Of a DNA stretch of 64,000 nt, positions 23,411 through 33,073 are shown in pieces. Position 1 is the stretch's first letter; each line of letters begins with the position of its first letter. The notes beneath the pieces are model-generated. The model worked only from the letters and a program-made list of their open reading frames with translations, did no database searches and had not been told where the DNA came from. Source of the DNA: Ptychodera flava (taxonomy: Eukaryota > Hemichordata > Enteropneusta > Ptychoderidae); the NCBI RefSeq assembly GCF_041260155.1, contig NC_091932.1, positions 42,482,125 through 42,546,124 on the forward strand, read 5' to 3'. Position numbers and translations under genes: made by a program.

Positions 23411-24231
23411 TCTTTGTCATTTATGTTCAACAGTTCAGGGCATCTGGTTATTCATAGAAAGTGTGAAATACATTCACAGCTCATTCAAAATACTGTATTC
23501 AAACTTAAGAGATAACACTTTGAAATTCCTATCTTAGTATAACTGAAATGATAACAATTTCATTAAAACACAGGGTGACTGAACGTTTAATTTCCACCTC
23601 TGGTTTTACTTTAATCGCCCAAAATTTGGAATAGGGGATCACCATATTTTCAAAAGTTGGAATGGGGGGGGGGGGCATTAGCCACTTTTTGACGTCGGCA
23701 AAGTATAATCCACCACCCCCCTACCCCCAATCCAACCCATGTCGAGGAAACTGAACAGTCCCCAGGCTTAATTTAGGACAGGTAGTGACCAAGGAGTTCT
23801 CATTGCATGAAAGTATGCCCACAATATTCATCCATCCAATAGATGTTGTGCTTTCTCTGGTGTTCTGCCATGAAAAACCCTTGTCCCTTCTACTCCCATG
23901 ATATGGCTGAATGACCAATTTATCTAGTTTCTTCCAATTATGCTATACAAAAATTACTGTTAAAATGAATTCTTTTGAAATGCTTAGAAATCTTGTTTCC
24001 TCCCATGTGCCATAAAGACAGTCTACAGGACTTAATATATCAGTCCGGAAATTCAAGTGTTTGCCTTGTGATTTGCTAAATCATGGTCAAACTGAACTTG
24101 CAGGTTGTAACATTATTTATAATCATGGGCAGTTGACTACAATATTTTCTCTATCAGAAGTATGTTATCCTTATTGATGTGTCAAACCATAATTACAAAC
24201 ATCAGATAAATTAGTGGTAAACTTTTGTTAC

Positions 24232-24758
24232 CTGTCAGATACTCTGTTGCTGTGATGACCATTTCTGTCTTTATTCCATGTCCCTCCATGCCAGTCATCT
24301 CAGGTTGTGTTGGTGTGGCTGTCTCCATCTCACTTCCCTCCCTGCCAGTCATCTCAGGTTGTGTTGGTGTGGCTGTCTCCATCTCACTTCCATCCTGACA
24401 GTCATCTCAGGTTGTGTTGATGTGGCTGTCTCCATCTCACTTCCCTCCCTGACAGTCATCTCAGGTTGTGTTGGTGTGGCTGTCTCCATCTCACTTCCAT
24501 CCCTGACAGTCATCTCAGGCTGTGTTGGTGTGGCTGTCTCCATCTCACTTCCATCCCTGCCAGTCATCTCAGGTTGTGTTGATGTGGCTGTCTCCATCTC
24601 ACTTCCATCCCTACCAGTCATCTCAGGTTGTGTTGGTGTGGCTGTCTCCATCTCACTTCTATCCCTGCCAGTCAGCTCAGGTTTTGGTCTTTCGTCTTCC
24701 TCCATCTCAGCAATTTTAGTTTCAATATACCCATCATCTGCTGAAGTCTCAATGACTT
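24232..24758 (-). CDS. Exon 6 of the GT-like gene: 54-bp coding minisatellite
   Basis: Acceptor catatttAG and donor ACAG|GTAACA. After an acidic leader (EVIETSADDGYIETKIAEME) about seven units of 54 bp encode an 18-residue repeat with core SEMETATPTQPEMTGRDG, then a short unique tail (IKTEMVITATEYLTG). Thr/Pro/Glu-rich composition suggests a disordered, possibly O-glycosylated or PEST-like linker (inference). One unit near 24394 has CC where its sisters have CCC. That single missing base shifts the frame for the last two units, yet the downstream frame and the phase-1 donor fit the full-length version. So it is likely an assembly error or a null allele. Units differ from each other by only a few bases, so the array is young or homogenised. 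Confidence 0.7.
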
Positions 24759-26665
24759 CTAAATATGAACGATAGAATTTACAATAAGCTTTTAAATGAA
24801 ATAACACTCATGACACAGGAGTACAGGGTTCAAAATGTATAGACTTTATGAGTCTAGAAACCACCAGCTTTTAAAATTTATTTTTGGACCAAAAAATGAA
24901 AATGCAATGCCCTTATGGACCACCATTGATTACCTTGTTCAATTTTAAAGCCATGAAAACTAGCCGTATTTACACTGTTTCAAATTGTTTGAAGTAAAGT
25001 CTTTCCATCAACACTCTTAATATTGACCAAGAGAAATGTTAGTTTTGAGGTCTCAGAAAGCAATTTTTTCCAGTTAATGATCTGTTCAAGCCATTTTGGT
25101 TAAACATTAACCTCACAGTGAAAGCTTGAAAAGCAGAGTACAACAATATTATCAAATGTGTACTAATTCAGTCACTTCTAAAGTTCACAAAGTTCACAAA
25201 TTTTCAAGGGAAGGCTTTTAACCAAATTGTGACTGTAAAATTTATTTAGTAGGGACCGTCACTTTCACTTCAGCCACTAAAACATTTTCTGTTGGTCTAC
25301 ACGGACAACAACTCTAAAATTTTAATTTCAATCCCTGAGCAGCATCGGTACATAATTTAAGGTATGATTGTTTTTGTGCTTGATCAGTCTTGACAGCAGG
25401 TAATAATTTTCTTCTCTGTCATGTGGTTTCCTAGTATATATATGCATTTAATTACAACTTGAAGTCAAAGTTAACAAACTGTAAAAATGTAATGTGAAAA
25501 ATTCACTGAAAACATCACATTTGATTTCATCAGTAATAGCAAAAAAAATCATAATGACTATTTTTGGTTTTGTCTGTGGCTTCTCCACTAGGTGACTGGA
25601 TACTGTAGGTTGTGATTTCGAACCCAATTGAACCACCATATATTTTTATGTGTGAATTGGATGTCTATTAGTCGTTATGGTGGCTGCAACACTTAGCTGA
25701 CCAATTATTTCTGGTCGCTGCAATTAAATCGCTTTAATACTTTGTTACCACCATCTCCTTTTTAATCGCATTACCAATTTACAATCTGAATAATTTACAC
25801 AGGGCATTACGAACCATCAATTCAATGTCTGCTTTTAACTGAGCAATAAAAAAATTGAATTGGAAAAAAATTTCATAGTTCATTTGATCCTCAAGACACT
25901 TGTACATCAACAATCCGCTGCTTTTGTAGACCTACCGGCACATAAACATGTTTTTTTTTTTTTTTTCATTGCTGGTTTTTATTTTAATTTTGGATATTTT
26001 ATGTCAGCTTTTCCTTTTGCTTATTATGTAGTTTGTTGTCGCGGACTGTCTTTGCATACTTAGGTGTTTTGCACCTGTTTGGTCACCCAATCCCGCGTAG
26101 ACCCTTTTTAGCTCCGCTGTCAGTGACACAGAGCTTATATGCTTATATGATAGGTGGATATATGGTGGTGTCCAGCATCCATCAACTTTTTACATTCCAA
26201 GCTTCTTCTTCAAGACGGCCAGTCCAATTCCATTATTATTTGGTGGTACAGGTCCCCAGAGATGACCTTAATCAGATTTGTTCAAATTGTGAAATATGCA
26301 AATGTGTATTTTTTAGGCTAAGTTTGCTATTTAGGCAAAAATCTTCTTTGCCCCATCAGGTGGTCTGACTGCTTTAATACATGTATTTGGTACATGTATA
26401 CAGGTCCCAAGGGATGACCTAATTTTTAAGCTTTCAAGCTTTTGAGCCCTGTGCAGCAGACATCTATCTGCAGCTAGGTCACTTGTCATATTACACATGG
26501 TATGATGATGTACCGTACAAGTTTGTTTTAAGAAAACAGTATAAGCCTGAATGGTCATCCAAGTTATGTTTATGAATGCATTTATGCATTTCTTTCATTA
26601 TATTTATATTATATTTATATTATTTTTATATTTACAAACAAACAAACAAACAAATAAATACTTAC
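24759..26665 (-). other. Intron between exons 5 and 6
   Basis: No exon recognised. Holds a ~85-bp repeat at 25555-25645 (tttgtctgtggcttct...) that recurs at 33988-34070 in another intron; it could be a SINE fragment, since one copy has a TTCGAACCC B-box-like motif. Also holds a tandem-element fragment at 26100-26350, a poly-T tract at 25950-25967 and simple AT/CAAA repeats next to exon 5. Confidence 0.5.
26100..26350. mobile_element. Terminal fragment of a tandem-repeat (INE-like) element
   Basis: The stretch tttttagctccgctgtcagt followed by gacacagagcttata matches, in inverse sense, the terminus of the element at 54750-55830. It folds into AGCTC/GAGCT and TGTCA/TGACA stems. The following sequence (caggtccccagagatgacc...) shows the usual short tract but no long array. 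Only the end of the element is present. Confidence 0.6.
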
Positions 26666-27241
26666 CTTTGTGTACGGTTTCAGAAGTGATAATTTGTTCT
26701 CCAGGTTGAGGACTCTCTGCAAGTATCTTCTGCAGTTCAATATCAGATTGTGCATCAGATAACTGAGATAGTTTTGTCTTCAGTTCAGTTATAACTTTGT
26801 CTTGTTCTTTGAGCTTAATTTGTAATTTTTCAATATTTTTGGAATCTAACTTTTCCAATTTATCTGTAAGTGCATGAATATCACTTAGTTGTGTAGAAAC
26901 TACTTTTTCAGCACTATGACAGCGCTGCATGTATTCCTGGCACTGCTTTTCAAATTGTGATTTTTCCTTTAGTGCTTCAGCCAATTGGGTTTCCATAATT
27001 TGCTTTTCTGTGCAAGCTTTTTCAAGTTGACTTTGTAAAGACTCAACTATGGATTCTGATATGTCAAGCTGAGTTTGCAAAGACTGAACTTTAGACTCTG
27101 CTAATGCCAAGTATCTGATGTCAGAATCTGTGAGTTGTTGTTTACTTGGTTTGATTGGCAGTAAACTTCTAGCCTGTGACTCTTGGGCTGCTGTGATTGG
27201 CTGAGTTGGTTCATCATGTTGAATGAGTTCTTCCTCCAATT
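26666..27241 (-). CDS. Exon 5 of the GT-like gene: long coiled coil
   Basis: Acceptor tattgttacAG and donor AAAG|GTAAGT bound a 576-bp symmetric phase-1 exon of about 192 residues. From about residue 45 of the exon it shows continuous heptad-like spacing of Leu/Ile/Val with abundant Glu, Lys and Gln (for example ESIVESLQSQLEKACTEKQI, KLEKLDSKNIEKLQIKLKEQ), a typical alpha-helical coiled coil and so a likely oligomerisation region. The consensus borders and phase match make this one of the safest exons. Confidence 0.8.
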
Positions 27242-27710
27242 CTGTAACAATATATTGCATGATAATAATGCTGTTGCGCTGTGTAATTTAAGTGTTTGGT
27301 TAATTTACTAAAAATTTCAGAAAACCTAAATGTAATGTTTTGTTTCCAAGTTCATAACAACATAGGGTACATGAACAAGTAACCTGCATGAGAAAGATAT
27401 ATGCTATATGATGACAATCAAGCGTTTTTAAGGGTAATGTTATAATGCAATAAACCCAACATTAATTTAAAGTTTTGCAAATGCCTACTGTATTTCTTAA
27501 GGACCTACCATTGAGAAAATATTCATGCTATATTTCATGCTATACTTTGTTGTGAATTATGTTTGATTACATAGTAAAGACCTAACCCCAGGTTTCCCAT
27601 GGGTACCCCAAAATACTTTACTTGTCACATTAGCTGCTTAGATTATTTGGTAAAGACTATTTGAGTTTTCAGCCAGGTCAAGGTTTTATCTGCAGCTAAT
27701 GAATACTCAC
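27242..27710 (-). other. Intron between exons 4 and 5
   Basis: AT-rich, non-coding, 469 bp. No repeat recognised. Confidence 0.6.
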
Positions 27711-27858
27711 TTTGTTCCAGCTTGGTCTGGGATATTTGTTCAACAACTTGCTCACTTGCTGTGACAACAACTTGGTCACTTGCTGTGACAACAACTTGAT
27801 CACTTGCTGTGACAACAACTTGATCACTTGCTTGCTGTGACAAGGGAGGTTCTTCACC
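27711..27858 (-). CDS. Exon 4 of the GT-like gene: 24-bp coding minisatellite
   Basis: Acceptor ttgtatgttAG, donor CAAA|GTGAGT. Enters in phase 0 and leaves in phase 1. After GEEPPLSQQ come four units of the 8-residue repeat ASDQVVVT (24 bp each, nearly identical), then EQISQTKLEQ. This is the third distinct in-frame minisatellite in the gene. Confidence 0.7.
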
Positions 27859-28482
27859 CTAACATACAAATCACATGTATTAGAAAAGATATTTATTAAT
27901 ATGTAAAAATCTTTTCCACACTGATGTAACAGCAGTTTGGCATGGCTTTCACATTTCTTTTGAATCAAGTACATAATGATTGTTGCCATGTCTGTCAGAT
28001 ATTGAAATGTAATCACCATGATATAATTGCTGTACTATAATGAGGTGTCTTAAAATATTCAGAAGTACATGTGCACCTTAAAATCCTGTGATAGTAGGTA
28101 GCACTTTGGGAGTACAATAACTTTAGGTGTTATTGGACATTATTTGACCTTTGACCTTGAAACACCTTCACATCAACACAGGGAAAAGGAGAGATAATTT
28201 TGATTATTTTTACAAAGATGTTTTTCTAAATATTCAGTGCTTCACGAAGTTAATAGTGGTCAGTCAAAAACCTGTGAATTTGAGTGAAATTATGCTGCTG
28301 ATCTACAATTTCTATTGCGTGTGCACACTGTGCTGCCCAGGTTGAAATTTCATTCTGTACAATTAGCAGGCGCACTGAACGCGTCCCCAGTCTGCTCAGG
28401 ACCGCTAAGTGCAGTGCATGACGGGCACCTAAAAACGCTTTAATTTTGATTTTTTCCTGGTAAAATTGGAATAATAAAGGTG

Positions 28483-28626
28483 TATAATACGGTAATGTTA
28501 TTCACAAAATACCGGGATTCATTATATCCTTGTACATCGTATGCTTCGGTATACCGAGATGCCTCCGCTGAACGATGTACTCGGATATTATTAAAATCCC
28601 GGTATTTTGTGAATAACCTTATATTA
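28483..28626. repeat. Large palindrome P3 (~144 bp)
   Basis: Arms ataatacggtaatgttattc / gaataaccttatatt and caaaataccggga / tcccggtattttg pair over about 55-60 bp. The centre near 28547-28575 (cttcggtataccgag) is itself inverted. It directly abuts the palindrome that begins the neighbouring Penelope-like fragment. Confidence 0.8.
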
Positions 28627-29060
28627 TTGCCTGGTGAAATACATGTACATTGGTTTACATGCTCAAGAGCAGGTGACAATTTGCCAAACGCCAGCAGGGT
28701 AAATTGTCTCCTGCTACATAAACATAAACCCGCATGTATCAGGCAATAATATTGTTATCACATGCCTCTTCACAATTAATGCTTTATGAAAGTAAGCTAC
28801 ATGCAGGGCATCCCAAACAATTTTACCAAACCAGCATCAAACAGATTTTAATAAAAGTCAAAATTATAGCAGTGCATGAATGAAAATTTTACATCCAGGT
28901 GTCTTTCTTGATGTTGAGAATGTCAAAGGGGTTCAACAGACTGGGTTTACCATGGAAACTGGTCCATACATCATTCACACAGCCTGCTAACACCCCGGAT
29001 GTTCCTATTCAAATCAATGCACTGATTTGCACTCACATCGAGGCATGTAATAAACAGAAG
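28624..29060 (+). mobile_element. Internally deleted Penelope-like copy (non-autonomous), plus strand
   Basis: Starts with a palindrome (28624-28752, ends attgcctg...caggcaat) related to the one at 32751-32873. It then matches the minus-strand element's 5' region (tacatgcctcttcaca, catgcagggcat, catcaaacagattttaa) to about 28880. Next, from about 28930 to 29060, it matches the element's 3' region near 31190-31315 in reverse sense (attcaaatcaatgcactgat). The reverse-transcriptase part is missing. It is therefore a deletion derivative in inverted orientation relative to the copy at 31190-32873. Confidence 0.7.
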
Positions 29061-29399
29061 TCTGTTGTATTGTTCTGATATTACTGATGGGATGGCTTAA
29101 ATAACAAGTCATCGTTGATGACACAGTCCCCGCTTGTCCATTTTGTTATAATCTTTGGTGTCTAGGTAGCTGTGGAATGACATTGATGCAACGGGTGCAT
29201 CAGGCCTGTGACTTGCATAATAAAGTAATCTGAGGAACGTTCAATAAAAGACTCATCTCTGCCGGTGTTGACCACTAAAGGAACTTTTGATTACATCATA
29301 CATAACGATGCCCTCACTGCCTCTAGTGTCATGACAGCACATACTATACACATGGTTTGGTGGAATTTTCGAAATGGTATGGGATCGGGTATGTTGTTG

Positions 29400-30955
29400 T
29401 AATCAGCCATTTTGGATCATATAATGAAACAAATTAATGTGCACAAGAATGCAGCCATATCACGTTTAAACAAAATCAGTCCATTGAAGGACAGTGACCT
29501 ATGTTTATAAAATTGAAATCAAATGGCTGTCTATTGACCATATGGATCGTAGCACAAAATTAGTAGACATGCATAAGTATGCCATAGTACTTTATCTTTG
29601 TACCAAGTCTCAACAACATTGGATAAGGAATATTTGCATATGATTAAGCCTCAAAGACATGAAAAAATCCAAAATGACAATCTGGCAGCCATATTGGAAC
29701 ATGTCACGAAGTAAATTGACATGTATACATGTATGTGTGCCATAGTGCTTGATCTTTGTGCCAAGTGTGGACAAAATGGGTTTAATGACCTTTGAATTAT
29801 GCTTCAAAGACATGCAAAATTCCAACGAAATGGCAGTTCTGCAGCCATATTGGATCCTATCGCAAGGTTAATTGATACATGCATATGTATGCCATAGTGC
29901 TTTGCCTTTGTGCCAAGTTTGAACAAAATCAGTTCAAGGATGTTTGAGTTATGGTTCAGAGACATGAGAAAATCGCAAAAAAATGGACGCCTGTCGGCCA
30001 TATTGGATCATATCATGAAATAAAGTGGCGTTCATATGAAGGGCATAATGTTTTGCTTTTGTGCCAAATTTGAACAGAATCGGTTCAAGGATGTCTGAGT
30101 TATGGTCCAAAGGCATGAAAAATTGCAACAAAATGGCTGCCTCACGCCCATATTGGATCGTATCGCAAAATAATTTTACATGCACATGAAGGCCATAGTG
30201 TTATGCCTTTGTGCCAAGTTTTAACAGAATCTGTTCAAGGATGTCTGAGTTATGATCCAAAAACATGAAAGATCCCAACAAAATGGCCGCCTCACGCCCA
30301 TATTGGATCGTATTGCAATATAATTTGACAAGCATATGTAGGCCATAGTGTTATGCCTTTGTGCAAAGTTTGAACAGAATCGGTTCAAGGATATTTGAGT
30401 TATGGTTCAAAGACATGAAAAAATCGCAAACAAAATGGCCGCCTCGCGGCCATGTTGGATCGTATCGCAAAATAATTTGACATGCACATGTAGGCCATAG
30501 TGTTATGCCAAAGTTTGTGCCAAGGTTGAACAGAATATGTTCAAGGATATCTGAGTTATGGTCCAAAGACATGAAAAATCGCAACAAAATGGCCGCCTCG
30601 CGCCCATATTGGATCGTATCGTGATATAATATGACATGGATATAAAAGCCATAGTGTTATGCCTTTGTGCCAAGTTTGAACAGAATCTGTTCAAGGATGT
30701 TTGAGTTATGGTCCAAAGACATGAAAAATCGCAACAAAATGGCCGCCTCGCGGCCATATTGGATGGTATCACAAAATAAATCGACGTGCATCTGTAGGTC
30801 ATAGTGCTATGCCTTTGTGCCGAGTTTGAACGAAATTGGTTCAGCAGTGTCTGAGAAACTGTTGATGACGGACGGACGGACGGACGGACGGACGGACGCA
30901 CAGACGGACCCAATCTATAAGTCCCCACCGGACTTCGTCCGCGGGGACTAAAAAT
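29400..30955. mobile_element. Tandem-repeat non-autonomous element ending in (GGAC)n and a hairpin
   Basis: Roughly nine units of 150-165 bp share phrases such as 'tttgtgccaagtttgaacag', 'gttcaaggatgtctgagtta' and 'aaaatggccgcctcgcg'. The array ends at a (GGAC)n microsatellite (30870-30900) and a two-part hairpin at 30919-30949 (AGTCCCC/GGGGACT and GGAC/GTCC stems) followed by TAAAAATC. Array plus tetranucleotide microsatellite plus terminal hairpin is the architecture described for pearl/Helentron-associated elements; the assignment is inference. No coding capacity. Confidence 0.7.
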
Positions 30956-31577
30956 CTCACTGTATTCCATGTAAGCTATAACGTCCAAAATAAAGGCAGG
31001 TCTATATGGACAAACAAAATCTAAATTTGAAAGTAACTCCACATTGGAATAAATTCAATGAAATCACTGCGTTTGTACTATTGACAATTGAAAGCCATGT
31101 TTACAATAGCCCATACCTGACCCTATTTCTATTAGCAGTACAGCCAGTGGTAGAAATGGGTCAGGCGACCAGAATAAGCACTGCCGATAAACTTCATTAT
31201 ATATGCCTTGATGTGTGTACAAATCAGTGCATTGATTTGAATAGGAATATCCGGGAAGTTAGCGGGCCGGTGAACGATGTACTGACCTGTTTCCATGGTC
31301 CAGTGAAATAATCGCAATCATACCAATCCATAATCCAATGACAGTAGGTCGGAATTCGGAAGACAATAGTTGTAAACATAGACACAAAACAGCACAGAAC
31401 AGACAGCAAATAGACGGCACACAAACAAAGTCACATTCATGAAAGAAAGATATATGGACCTCTGGCCAGAAGACCAAGAAGTGATGTCAGGTGTTTCGAA
31501 AATAGTAAGCGCATCCTGCCCCACATGTGGCACCCGCCATACATCAATCTATAAGTCAGATAGGTAGTGGTCACTAA

Positions 31578-32536
31578 CTAAGGCCCAATGTCAATGATGC
31601 CATCAGTGATCATTTGTCGAAGAGAGATATTGTATTTATCTACCAGCTTACGATACCTGCCAAAAAAGCGTTTGAATGTAGAGACAAGTCTTGCTCTGGT
31701 GTAACCTTGATTTAATAGTTTGTAAGAGAGATGGCCATGTCTCTCTACAAAATCACCATATGAACTGCATGCTCTAGCATATCGAATAAGCTGGGAAATG
31801 TATACCCCATAAGCTGGTGAGAGTGGAATATTACTTATGAGGTGTGGAAAATTGATGATACTAAAGTTGAAATCATCTCTCTTGTCATATAGCCTAGTAG
31901 AAAGGTGACCATTAGAGTCAAATTCAAGTAAAATGTCCAGATATGAAGCAGAAAAGGCCGTTTCTGTAGTTTCTTTAATCTCCAATTCTGGAGGATAAAT
32001 CATAGCGAGATATTTACTGAATTCAGAGTTATTCATAGAAATAACATCGTCTATGTATCTATATGTTAGATTGAAAGTTCGAGCTACAGAGACCTTTTTC
32101 TGTTTAATTAAGTTCTGGATAAATCTGCCTCATATGAGAACAGAAATAAGTCTGCAAGCAAGGGAGCACAGTTAGTGCCCATAGGAATTCCTATACACTG
32201 TTGGAAAATGTGCCCTCCAAATTCTACAAATATGTTGTCGATGAGGAAATCAAGCATACTGATAATGTCTTTCTCGGTATAAAACACTTTAGCATTAGTA
32301 GTATTTTTAACAAAATATGTAGAATTATACCCTAATACTACATATTTGTAACAGCGTGAACCGTTTTTGTAGAAAAATGCTTGGTTGATGATGTTTTTCA
32401 AGCGTTCTTTCAATTTATTATGTGGTATTGTGGTATACAATGTGGAAAAATCGAAAGTTTTAATAGATGTTATTTTTGAAACAGATCTTGATTTCAAATT
32501 TTCCAAGAGTTCCTTCGAATTTTTTAATATCCACAT
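31578..32536 (-). pseudogene. Reverse transcriptase of the Penelope-like element
   Basis: The upstream part (32108-32536) shows the RT fingers/palm pattern DFSTLYTTIPHNKLKERL and then GIPMGTNCAPLLADLFLFSY, as in Penelope-like and related telomerase-like RTs. The downstream part (31578-32036) continues with the post-palm and thumb region (ASYLDILLEFDSNG, RLYDKRDDFNF, AYGVYISQLIRYARAC). The frame is interrupted at least once between the parts, so the copy is not intact. Very similar RTs are widespread in marine invertebrate genomes (family knowledge). Confidence 0.75.
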
Positions 32537-32750
32537 TTGATTTATACCACTCCGAGAAAAGACAACATCACAGTATGCCTGAAGTCCCCGTTTAACAGTA
32601 AGAGAAAAGAAGTCAGTGTCTTCGATAACTGATATTTTGACTTTTCGTTAAAATCTGTTTGATACTGGTGTTGATAAATAGTAAATTGTTTGAAAATGCC
32701 CTGCATGTACCGGTATTTAGCATTAACTGTGAAGAGGCATGTAATAAAAA

Positions 32751-32873
32751 TATTATTGCCTGAATACGTGGGTTTATGTGCCCTCGCAGCAGGTGACAAT
32801 TTGCCCTCCTGGGATTGGGCAAATTGTCACCTGCTCTCGGGCACATAAACCCATGTATTCAGGCAATAATATA
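32751..32873. repeat. Palindrome P5 at the 5' end of the Penelope-like element
   Basis: Arms of about 57 bp: tattattgcctgaatac...gcaggtgacaatttgccc and the inverse gggcaaattgtcacctgc...gtattcaggcaataata, almost perfect. The related, more diverged palindrome at 28624-28752 starts the other copy, so the hairpin belongs to the element. Confidence 0.85.
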
Positions 32874-32996
32874 TACTCTCAGCCATCAAATGACACTTTG
32901 GCTAAGTAACAAAATGCTATAATTATAAAAAAAATTTAAGTATTTGCTAATTCTTGTGTTACTATTTAGTTTTGAGTGTAGTGTATTTTCTTGTAC

Positions 32997-33073
32997 CTTT
33001 GAATCCAAGTTACAATGACCATCGTCTTCTGTTTCACCGTAAAATGTAACTGGCTGTACTCCCCCACCATCTC
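32997..33073 (-). CDS. Exon 3 of the GT-like gene
   Basis: Acceptor ttgtttcctttcAG, donor AAAG|GTACAA. 77 bp, enters in phase 1 and leaves in phase 0, encoding RDGGGVQPVTFYGETEDDGH followed by CNLDSK. Too short for a domain call; the acidic, Gly-rich content suggests a linker. It is supported by the phase match to exon 2 (1) and exon 4 (0). Confidence 0.55.

Larger units (their letters stand above)
20737..24231 (-). other. Intron between exons 6 and 7, with dispersed repeats
   Basis: No coding sequence supported. Contains a G run near 21135-21155, a TTAACCCTTTCAC-type short repeat at 23013-23104, and a ~300-bp dispersed repeat (about 23105-23410) whose second copy is at 35960-36290 in another intron of the same gene. 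Confidence 0.5.
31190..32873 (-). mobile_element. Penelope-like retroelement, minus strand, 5' end at a palindrome
   Basis: Begins at about 32873 with a palindrome (32751-32873), continues through a leader shared with the partial copy at 28624-28880, then the reverse transcriptase, and ends near 31190 with the segment shared with 28930-29060. The matching ends of the two copies define both termini. No GIY-YIG endonuclease motif is evident. It sits inside an intron of the GT-like gene, same strand. Confidence 0.65.
27859..32996 (-). other. Intron between exons 3 and 4, filled with mobile elements
   Basis: 5.1 kb. Outside the elements listed separately (28483-29060, 29400-30955, 31190-32873) it contains only unique AT-rich DNA: 27859-28482 and about 29061-29400 show no gene. 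Confidence 0.6.

Noticed and set aside
24278-24775. Plus-strand frame of 165 residues across the 54-bp repeat
   Set aside because: Shadow of the minus-strand coding array. The minus frame has unique flanking coding sequence and splice sites in phase; the plus frame has neither.
30503-31042. Open frame of 179 residues on the minus strand
   Set aside because: It reads through the tandem-repeat element and its GGAC microsatellite (giving a Pro-Ser-Val-Arg run) and has no protein-like conservation.
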